Below, piece by piece: positions 38,101-50,100 of a DNA stretch of 64,000 nt. The stretch is from Rhyacophila brunnea (lineage: Eukaryota > Arthropoda > Insecta > Trichoptera > Rhyacophilidae), in contig JAGYXB010001753.1 of assembly GCA_022495005.1 (NCBI GenBank), forward strand, positions 1,054,001 to 1,118,000, read 5' to 3'. Within the stretch, counting starts at the first letter, position 1. Each line of letters opens with the position of its first letter. Below the pieces are notes generated by a model. It had not been told where the DNA came from. It saw only the letters and a list, made by a program, of their open reading frames with translations, and searched no databases. Both the position numbers and the translations under genes were made by a program.

Positions 38101-41100
38101 AGTGATTTCAGTCATAGAAATCTTACCTGTATCAAGATTTGGACCTGTATTAGGAATAGAAGAATCCAGCGACCGGTCAATGGGGGCAACTTCGACTTCT
38201 GGAGGCAGCTTTGAAGTCGGTAGCAGTTCCACTTCATTGCTCTTCACGATTACTGTGCAATGGCTATCAACTATATTGAATATCTCGTTGTTGATTTCAA
38301 CACTGTAAAATTAAATGAAATGGATGCTCTAATTACATGAACATACTTACAGACAGAATCAGCAGCTCATGTTGACCATTATTAACAACAATCATCAATC
38401 ACAAATAGGGAATCCAATCCCGAGCCAAAATTCTGATCCCGGGATTTCGGGATTATAATTTGACAATCCCGGGATCCCAGGACTGGTCCCGGGATTGGGA
38501 TTTTTTCCATTGTTAATGTAAAATTTTTATATTTACAAATAACATTGATAAAATCGGTCAAAAATAAATCTAGTATAATTTATACTATTTAAGACAATTA
38601 TTGTTAATATTGTATACATTCAATCTTGGAAATACACAAGTTTAATGGAGTAAATAATATTGTAATATAAATAATAATGTGAATTTAATAGGAGATTGCT
38701 GTTTCTGATAGTAAAGACTTAATGAATGGATTAGCGAGATTTAAAATAGTAAAGCAAATAATCATGGCGTACTTATGGCCTTTCCGCTTCATAAATCTAA
38801 TTAGTCAGCCAAGTATGAAACTGCCGTAAAACGTATGATATCATGGTGGAATTACTTTGTTAAAAGTGCGAAGCATTGTTTTTTTTCCAATCTTTCCATT
38901 TTTAATAATTTATGTGAAAAAATAAAATGAATCGGCAACCTACACATGAGTATAAATCAAACTTCATTCAAACTCAGTTTATTTCTAATGTAGTTATTTT
39001 TTATTAAAAGTATTTTTTCTGTTATATTTTCGCTTTTATTTTATTTTCCATAAAAATTGATTAAAAAATCAATCCCGAAATCCCGGGATTATGTTTATCA
39101 ATCCCGGGATTCATAGTTATCGAAAATAGCTCGGGATCCCGGGATTGGAATCCCTAATCACAAATAACTATTACACAATTACACATAACAATTCAGTTAC
39201 CAATTGAATCACTTAACGCTTGTTATATTATATCGTCACTGTTCTGGCAGAAGACACTAATTCGAAAAAATGACATACTTATTGAGTTAGTTATACCAAA
39301 ATGTTCCTTATTTCAAACTTTACCGTCTGGAAAACATACTAATTTTTATAAAATACTAGCTGAAGTACCCGGCTTCGCACGGGGTCGCTTCGTGGTTATA
39401 TTTATCTTAGATATTTGAAAAATAATAAGAGGTAATTATTTATTTAATATTAAAATATCTGTGTAATACAATATGGCAATATGAAAATAATTATAATAGG
39501 AGTAAAGGTCAAACATAAGAACACTAAATTAATATCGAATCCAAAATATGAAAGCGTTATTAATGTTATAAATATGTAGTAAAAAAAAATCAAAATTGGA
39601 TGGAACAAACAACAAACTTTGTATGTTATATAATAATAATTTAGAAACCGCACACAACTGACAAAAGTTTCATCGCAATCGGATGAATGGTATAGGAACG
39701 CATACGAATAGTATAAGAAGATGATTTTATAATTCAGAAACCTTCGTGGGCATGCGCATGACAACTCACCAAAGTTTCATTGCAATCGGATTAATGGTAT
39801 AGGAACGCATACGAATAGAAGAAGAAGAATATGGTTGTACTAATTCAAAAACCTTCGCGGGCGTGCGCACAACAACTGGTCAAAATTTCATCACAATCGG
39901 ATGAATGGCATAAGAACGCATACAAATAGAAGAAGAAAAAGATGATTGTAGTAATTCAGAAACCTTTGCGGGCAGGGCACAACAACTCACCAAAGTTTCA
40001 TTGCAATCGGATGAATGGTATAGGAACGCATACGAATAGAAGAAGAATAAGATGGTTGTACTAATTCAGAACTCTTTGCGGGCGTGCTCACAACAACTGG
40101 TCAAAATTTCATCGCAATCGGATGAATGGTATAAGAACGCATACAAATAGAAGAAGATAGAATAGAAGAAAAAGAAAATAGTTGTAACAATTCAGAGACC
40201 TTTGCGGCGTGAGCACAACAGTTGATCAAAATTTCATTGCAATCGGATGAATGGTATAGGAACGCATACGAATAGAAGATAGAATAGATGGTTGTACCAA
40301 TTCAGAAACCTTCGCGGGTGTTGGCACAATTACTGACGAAAAATTTGTTGCAATCGGATGAATGGAATAGAAATGCATACGAATAGAAGAATATAGAATA
40401 GAAGAAGAAGAAGAAGAAGATAGTTGTACTAATTCAAAAACCATTGCGGGTGTTACCACAACAACTGACGAAGGTTTCATCGCAATCGGATAAATGGTAT
40501 AGGGACCATACGAATAAAAGAAGATAGAATGAAGAAGAAGAAGATGGTTGTACTAATTCAGAAACCTTCGCGGGTGTAGGCACAATTACTAACGAAAATT
40601 TTATTGCAATCGGATGAATAGAATAGGAACGCATACGAATAGAAGAAGAAGAAGATGGTTGTACTAATTAAAAAACCATTGCGGGTGTTACCACAATAAC
40701 TGATGAAGGTTTCATTGCAATCGGATGAATGGTATAGGGACCATACGAATAAAAGAAGATAGAATGAAGAAGAAGAAGAAGATAGTTGTATTAATTCAGA
40801 AACCTTTGCGGGTGTTGGCACAATTACTGACGACAATTTTATTGCAATCGGATGAATGGAATAAGAACGCATACGAATAGAAAAATATAGAATATAAGAA
40901 GAAGAAGAAGAAGAAGATGGTTGTACTAATTCAAAAACCATTGCGGGTGTTACCACAACAACTGATGAAGGTTTCATCGCAATCGGATGAATGGTATAGG
41001 GACTATACGAATAAAAGAAGATAGAATGAAGAAAAAGAAGAAAATGTTGATTTTTCTAATTTAGAAACCTTCATGGGTATGCATACAACCACTTGCCAAA

Positions 41101-44100
41101 ATTTCATTGCAATCGGATGAATGGTATAGGAACCATACGAATAAAAGGAGATAGAATGAAGAAAAAGAAGAAGATGATGATTTTTCTAATTTAGAAACCT
41201 TTATGGGTGTGCATACAACCACTTACCAAAATTTCATTGCAATCGGATGAATGGTATAGGAACCATACGAATAAAAAAAAATATAATGAAGAAGAAGAAG
41301 AAGATGATGATTTTTCTAATTCAGAAACCTTTATGGGTATGCATACAACCACTTACCAAAATTTCACTGCAATCGGATGAATGGTATAGGAACGCATACG
41401 GGACAGACACACAGACAGACAGACATACAGACAGACAGACATTCATTTTTATATATTAGTATAGCCTATACTCTTCGCGCAAGTGTAAGAAATAAGTTGA
41501 CAAAGTTTTATCGCAATCGGATGAGCGGTATGGCTGCGCATTAAATACGAACAAACAAACACACAAATATTAATTTTTATATATTAGATACATTTGCTTA
41601 ACAATTTTGTGCAAACGAACTAAATGAAAAATTACAAAATGTTGTCTGGAAATAACAACTAATTGAGTTAGTGTTTTCTTTCAGAACCATTTTTGCTTTT
41701 CACCTTATACTGGAAGCGATTTGGTGTCTATAGTCTCTAAAACAATATGATCTGAGAGATTGACAAGAGATTTTTTTACAATTATATATTGCTTTTAATC
41801 ATCACAGTCCTTTTATTTATTCATTTATTGTTTTATAATCAAAATCGACAACAAGTCATTGATGTATAAAACACATTAAAAGGATTATTCATATCGTCTC
41901 TGTTCTGGCAGAACACACTAACTGGAGAATACTAGTTTTGAGTAATTTGACTTTGAAGTTGTTAAAATGTTTGAAATGGTCTATCACGTGAGTTTATAAA
42001 GTAATCGTAAAAAGGATCACTTTAAAATAAAGACTGTTTATTTACTACGAAGGTTTCCAAACGGTTAAGTTTGAAATAAGGACAATTTTGGTATAACTAA
42101 CTCAATATGTGATTTTTTCGAATTAGTGTCTTCTGCCAGAACGGTGACGATATGTAGTCCAGGTGCGTTACCTAACCCGTATACATAATCAGAGAGACAC
42201 ACTTTCTTCTGTAATTTGTCTACTTGAGATAATAGTATACACGAAAAGTTATGGGTGCCAGGTCAGAAAGTGGTTGTGACTCCCAATCTTCACCTCCGTA
42301 ACTTGGTACTTGACGAGAATCGCGCAAGTACATCGGATTCGTCAGAATCATATAAAGTTTGTTTTGCAATTCGTCTACCTGAGACAACAAAAGATATAGC
42401 ACCATGCCAAGGAGTCGATGTGGCTCCCACTTCTCACATTCGTAACTTGGTACTCGATGGGCACCGCGAGCGCGCCTCTGATTTACCTGCATAATATGAT
42501 ATACCTACACGGTCTATTATAATTGTCCAATATTGTGCTTCTATCTTATTGATTTATATGACAAATTATATTTTGTTTGGCACACGTAATTTGCACAACC
42601 CGCGCATCGCCTAGCCACGATCTTTTTAGACCATGCTTCAACTGAAGTATAGCCTTAAAACATTCCATCCCTCCTCTCCCGCGATTCGTCCGGAGTCAGA
42701 GAGCCGTTTTTTAGTATATACTAGCAGCATTGAACACTCTATAAGGAATTTTAGATTGTATGGACCATTGCTAGTATTAAATGTTCTGAATAATCGGCGG
42801 TCTCTTATACTATACAGCTCATATTCCACTGCGAAAACAAAATTGGAATAACAACTTACGAAACGGAAGATTCTGTATCATCTGTGACTAAGCTGTCGGC
42901 CAGATACCATGGAAAGTCAACAGTCGGTTCCAATAATTTCGCAAACGAGTTATAATCGATCTGAAAAAGAAAAAAAACACAAGCTTACAATCAAAGAATT
43001 TGAACTCACCTGCCGCCAACACCTGATTATCTGATACAAGTTAGTACACTATCCAAATAATTTGGGCTCTAAAAACATATTATGAGTTATATACGCATTC
43101 CTCATTAGGAATTTTGAAGGCAGTTCGATTGTTGAATCAAATGATTTTAAGTGGGTGTATTTAGTAATAAGATCATTATTTTTTTCTTCTATAGACAGAC
43201 ACATAAACAAAATGGCAGATTGCAATCTGGTTTCAAGTCTGCTGCTTTGTTTACAAACCTACACCTAGATACGCATCTGTCAATGTTTTATGTGATTATT
43301 CATCTTAAAAGCAATGGTCAATGTATTGCTTTTGGCTGCCTACATAAAATTGATGAGGGAATATCATATTATATTCAAACGTCTATTTTGATACAGCAAT
43401 GTGAGATGTGTGATATAAGAAATTACAGTTGAATTTAATTATATACTATCCAGTCCAATGAATTTTGAGTATATAATACTTATTTTGGAAATATTTACAT
43501 GTAGAATCATGTATGTAATTTATATATTGCGCCAATGTGGACTACCAACTATGCCATTTGCATCCTTTCTAATTATGATGAAATTTACTAGTAGTTTTAG
43601 CATTTCTTGAAGCGGTTCACAGATTGCGTTAATTTTAGCAGTCGGTTTTTGTATTTTAAATCAAAAGTATTCGAGAATAAAAAAAATAGTTAACAGTAAA
43701 ACCTTGTTAACAAGAACACGGATAATTCGAAATTTGCCGTAAATCTAAATTTTCACAAAAAAAAGTCCCTTGAACATTTTTTCATATAATACCAAGCATA
43801 TCTTTAATTCAAAATGATTCAGAGTTCTGGCATATAAAAATATTCAATAAATATTTCATGAGCAAAAAACATAATAAATTGCTTATTTTATGAAGGTAAT
43901 AAAAATAGTCCTGACATTTTATGACCCATTATCACATCAGTGGCACAACTGTACTCCACTCAAAGGAAAAACAATAACTCACATGTTTCAAGGCTGTAGG
44001 TATTATTGATATTTTGTTGGGTTTTAACTTAGTTTTACTAGAGAACTAATGTGTTTGGAACAATGGAACAAATTGGAAAAGTAAAAAATATTTCGTATTT

Positions 44101-47100
44101 TTTATAATTCTCAACACATGGTGGTAAATACTCACCTCTTCAATTAAGTTCAATTAATGGATGAATGATGCATGGTATTTGCACAGATTTTAATTTGAAA
44201 GAATTGTATCGGAAATTTGGTAGGCATATATATCTATGATCGTAAATTTTTAAATTTTTTTTTCAGTTTTAGTATTTCTTCCCCATACATTTCGGTCCCG
44301 TAAAATTCGTATTAACGAAGTTTTACTGTATTATATAATTATGTAATTGACTAATGGCATGAATCAGAAATTTTTTTGTGGAATGTCAGTAGAAGTGTGA
44401 AGTTCTCTTCAAATGAACCTGCAGATAGAGTTTTTTTGGTTCAATTTCATACAATTAAATGATGAAAACTCACATGTTCCTTTTGCTCGGCTGTCAAATT
44501 GCTTTGGAAGAACTCTATGAGTGTATTTATCTGACCGGAGATTCCTGTCAGCTGTCCCAGAATGTTGGAGTATGTTTTTTTGCCGTCGTCGTACTCTTTA
44601 AGCAGGCGCTTCTCCATGCGGTGCAAGCGGGCATACAGTAATGCGAAATGATCTGCAAGGGGGTTACTGTTCACCTTTTCATTGAACGAAGGAAGACGCG
44701 GTCTGTTTAGCTTCATATTAAGTTCCTAAAAAATAAAAATCCAAAGAATATTCAACAGTACAGTAGAATCTCGATACAACAGACAAAATATCCGGTCAAA
44801 TGTGAAAATTGTTAAAAACACCCTAACGTTATACATGTTTAAATCTAAGTGGCACCGCTTGTAAACAACGTTCTGTGCATGATAATCATGGCATACCTTT
44901 CGCACTCGAATTCAAGTCATAATGCCATCCTGCTCTTAGACTGAATGTAGTACTGACGTTTGCTACGATGGCCACTAATGCTGCAATTATATTACGATCA
45001 CATCACATAATGCTGGTACAGCGACAAATTTAGTCTATGGTTTCGTCATTCCGCAGAATATTTTGAACGATCACTATCTGTATAAATTCAATGATGAAGA
45101 GTGCCAACTCTAATGTATTAGTATTTTGAATTATTATTCATTATTCATGCTAATTTCAATTGAGTTTAACAGTTTCTACGTGTGCGTACGTTAAAATTAC
45201 TTGCGATATTGCATCCACAGGTCGAAACCCCCTATGTATAAGTCCGTATCTGCAAAATGGTACTTTTCAGTAGTACGATTTTAATAAATTTTAATGTTTA
45301 TTTATAATGCTGGAATCGTAATTTTATTGAACTTTTGTTTTTTTTTCGATTATTATTGTTGTATTATCTTTAAAATTATTTAATAAAGGGTAATCAAGTA
45401 AATATATCCATAAACGCAGTTACGAGCTTATACGTAGGTGTTGCGATAATATTTTGAATAGAACTCTGCCAGCAGACCATAGATAATGGACAACATTCTT
45501 ATAAAAAATACTTAGTGCCAACCACTAAAAACAAAAAAGCGCGATTTTGACACGAGTTAAAATTGTGTAGGCATATAGAAAATGATAAAAAAACATTCAT
45601 AGAGTCATGCGGGTGTTGACGCAAGCGCGGTACGCGTGAGGTGACTTCATTGTTGTTCTGGTGATTTCGGCAGATTTTGCTAACTGACAATGTTCATTTA
45701 AAGGTTCAAAATCAGTCTGATAACATTTTAAATACCAATAAAAACGACATTACACACTTTTCTCCCATAGCGGCAATTTACTGTGACAGCACATAACGTG
45801 ATCATAATATATTTGAACCTCAACCGACACTAATAATTATGACCGTCAAGCTACGCGCACTCGAGAATCACTTGCGGATGCGAGAGGTTGCAATTACTCG
45901 TAGGCGAGTATCCCTAGTTATAGCTGCAGGCCAGGTGTTCATCGCTGGACTCAAGTGGACTGTCTGGATATGGGAAATGTACTTGGAAAAGCAATAGTAA
46001 ATAGGAAGTCAGTGATACATGTGAGGTTTTGTTATCCCCGCCTCCCGAAACCACGTTATTATGTGCCCGTATATAATAGGAAAAAGGCGATGAAAGGTAA
46101 CGTCACTCAACCTAACCTAACCAAAAATTCGTAAGAAATACTTGCGTCAATAATTTACATGTAGACTGATTTATCCTTTGAAAAATTATTAGGTACTCTA
46201 AAAATATTAGACTGATAGAGTGGAGGAGTGTGTTTAAAGCAACCGAGATTCACCACAGACCATAGACCGAGAGAAGGAGGGGAACTTCCTCACGCCCTCT
46301 GAAACTACCTTGCAAACGCTATGAAATGTAACTGCTCTAATGCCAACAGTTATGTTGAATAGATCGACTGTGGATATTGACATACACTTTGTGGTGGAAA
46401 TGCTTACCGCAGTAGTCCTTCTGACACGGTGAAGCACATCTTTAGCGCCCTGCATCAGTATTGCGATATTGGCTTGACATTCTTCATTCTGTAAGATATA
46501 AATCCTTGATTAATTTATTGTATTTAGAAATATATTGCATTACGTAAATATTTAAGTGGAGACACTACAACGTAATCACCAGGTTTCGAGTCACCTTTTC
46601 GCACAGCAAACTAAAACATTATACATAGCTGGATAATGATGTTTAGCTGGTTCCAACATTTGAGAATTGAGTTTTAACTGTGGATTAAAGAGTGTTTGGG
46701 CTGCAGGGTACCTAAGGTTTCCCCTTTTTTGTTTTTTCGCAACCTCTTACCTTTTGACTTAGAATTGTGCTACATCATTACATTTCATAATATCGTCACC
46801 GTTCTGGCAGAAGATACTAATTCGAAAAAATCACATATTGAGTTAGTTATACCAAAATTGTCCTTATTTCAAACTTTACCGTCTGGAAACCTTCTTAGTA
46901 AATAAACAGTCTTTATTTTAAAGTAATCCTTTTTACGATTACTTTATAAACTCACGTGATAGACCATTTCAAACATTTTAACAACTTCAAAGTCAAATTA
47001 CTCAAAACTAGTATTCTCCAGTTAGTGTGTTCTGCCAGAACAGAGACGATATAATCATTTACCTTGGTCTTGAGTTGCACGATTGTGTGCGTTCCACAGA

Positions 47101-50100
47101 TGCTGATGCAATTGACGCAGATAGCTTTGTCGCAATTTCTACAAAAGAGATCTAGCGGCTTCTCCGGGTGCCGTTCACATGTCGACAGAGCTTTTTTTAG
47201 CTTTTCAACATCTGCAAAAAATAATTATGTCCATCAAGAGAAAGAAGCAACAGGATCCTAGCGGTAACTGCAAAACGTTATCAGGTTAGGTCGTTAGGCT
47301 CAGATTAGTGTTTATAAAACCAGGATCCACGAGAACAGTTGTCAGCAGACTTAGGCACGTTTCAGACGGGACACCGGTGTCGCGCTCATATATAATATAA
47401 GAGGCCTTTGTATTCGAATAAAGGGGCCTTTATATTATGTTTATGAACGCCCCAGGGCCTTATTCGAATGACAAAACACCTTAAGGCGATACTAAATAAT
47501 TTTCAACTATAGGTGCGACGAAATTTTGGACTCGCTGGCAATCGGAGAGCGAACGTCGAGGTGCGAACACATCAATTTGTTTCGTGTTGGCGACGGGGGT
47601 ATTAATTCTTAAACCGTGTAAAGATGACTAAAAACGTTACCCATTTACTTTAAAACGAAAACATGTCAATGAATATATTATTATTGTTAATAATAGAACG
47701 ATAAACTGAACATTAAATGGACGCATGTCGGATTTATATGAAAAATTATATTTCGGTCGGCATGCGTCATTTGCACCCGCGACCCGCAATCCGCGCATCG
47801 CCTAGCCACGATCTTTTTAGACCATGCCTCAACTGAGGTATAGCCTTAACAAAACGGTATTCTAACATAGCAGGGCTATTCTAGCATATCACTTTAATTC
47901 TTTTTAGAAGGGAGTTCTTTGAAACAACCTACTTCAATTATTTATTATTTATATAAATAAATGTATAAATTTGTTTATATAAGACATAAATAACCTAACT
48001 AGGCTGTTTCAAAAAACACTTCTGTAAAATATTTCAAATGTGAGTTAGGTTCATTGAAAAATAATAATCATTTTGTTTTTTATCTATTATGTAGGGTCAA
48101 AATTATAATTATATAAAAAATGACAGGTAGATACTTGACAATAATGACTGAAGTCTTAGTACCCTTACATATTTGATAATAATTAATTCCTTCTAGTATT
48201 AATTGAGCGTAGTTGTGCAGAAAGCAGACAGTCCACACAAACCACAAACTGAGATATAAGCACTTTTATGTTACATGAGATTATTTAATTCTACACAATT
48301 TCAATGGACTATTTTTTGTTTTTGATTTGTGTATGATTTTATAGTACTTTCAAGGATATTAAATGAATTATTTAAGAGATATTGGTATTTACATGGCTGG
48401 CTGCTTTCTACAAAATATGAAAATTCAATGATCCTCATTCTGCAGAAAGCAGCCATGTGTGGTTTTGTTTGAAGAAACTCCATGTAATTATTTCAAAATT
48501 GCTTCCTTCATAATAAACAAGTTGAGATTTGCAGATGATTGAGAAGGGTGAAAAGTGTCGGTCGCTCAAAAGATGATAACATTTTAAGGTGATTAGGTGA
48601 TAAGGTGAGTAACAGCTATGAGGAAAAAACCAAGAAGATTTACTATGTATCCGAAAAAACCGTCATGTCAAGAGTGATTTCTGCAAAATTAGGAGACCAA
48701 CTATTTGTGAACATAATTAAATGCAGAAATAGGTCAAGTGATTGTGGCTGCTTTCTGCAAATCAACGGTAGCGTGTTTTTCGTTATGTGAAATTTTCGTA
48801 ACGCATTTATGTTATATTTTTGTATGCTGGCTGCCTGGCTGATTTATGCAGAAGGTAGAAAAAACCTGTGAGTTTGTGTTAAACACGATAACTCATTTTT
48901 TCCGATATTGTGGACTGTGCTTTCTGCATAACTACGCTCAATTGTGACTTCCTGTGAATTATCGATTATTAAAATGCCAAACAATTTTAAATGATGAACA
49001 ATTAGTAGGCAATATTTTATAATGACTTAATTTACCATAGACCAGGCATGTAGAATTTGAAGTAGGCTGTGAGGCCACTATCCAGTATCAGAATGCAGTG
49101 ATCTACCTACCTCACTGTGAGGCGTTACAAATTAAACAATACATCTTGTATTTTATCATCCAAGGTAAATCCTCAACTTCCCATTCGTCGTGAAAATGGT
49201 GACATTGGTATCAATATTATAATATGTAGGTCTACAACTATTAATAAAATAATCTCTTTCAATGATATGTGTTTGAATCCAGAGCATGGACATGGAGGTA
49301 GTAGGTTCGGCAAGTGGATAACATTATGTTATCTCTCATTAATCGGGAGGTGGCTAAAATCCACGTCTAATTGTAGAGTCAAAGAGAAAAAATGTGCAAA
49401 AAATAATATCAAAAATACTTAAAAATTCATTTTTTAAATACAACAGTTATAACCGGTTAGTTATTCGGAAAATAACCGCTAACCGGGTAGTATTTTTCCT
49501 CCGGTTAATTGGAAGCCCTAAGTATGACCATATCGACTGTAAAAAGGAAAAAGGGCGTAATCCACACAAAACAAATTTTACAGGAGCAAAAAACGTTTTA
49601 TCAATGATTTTCTGTCAAAATCAAAATTTTTAATATACACAGACTTGAAGTCTATAATGATTAATAATTTGGTGTATTATTTTCCCAATCTGACATTAAT
49701 TACGTAAGTTATTAGAGAAAAACTGATAAAAATGATGGCAATATCCTTTTTCCTTACCAATTTCAAATGTCGTATTCATAAAATACAGTGGACTTACGCA
49801 GCAAATAGCCTTTTTTCTCACTTATTTTAAATTAAATTCTTGGGAATGTATTTCTTTATAGTGTTTCACTAGGTGTTTATTTAATATTTTTTCATTTCCC
49901 ATGGTTTAATTATATTAATGTTAAAATTAGAACAATCATAATTTATTATTTTCAGAAAAAAAGTATTTTATTAAAACATAAATGACACATAATCATTACA
50001 TAATAGTAATAATAATAATAGTAAATATAGCAAATATTTTATTATATATAGATAGACATAACTATATTGATTCAAGCTAATCTTAGTTATTTACAATAAT

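Noticed and set aside
39450..41459. Series of open frames with Ser/Tyr-rich or Lys/Glu-rich peptides
   Set aside because: They are translations of the 120-bp minisatellite and its GAA runs, repeated in every unit, not genes.
39660..41530. CRISPR-like regular repeats
   Set aside because: Units are over 100 bp, diverged, contiguous rather than spaced by unique spacers, and lie in eukaryotic DNA.
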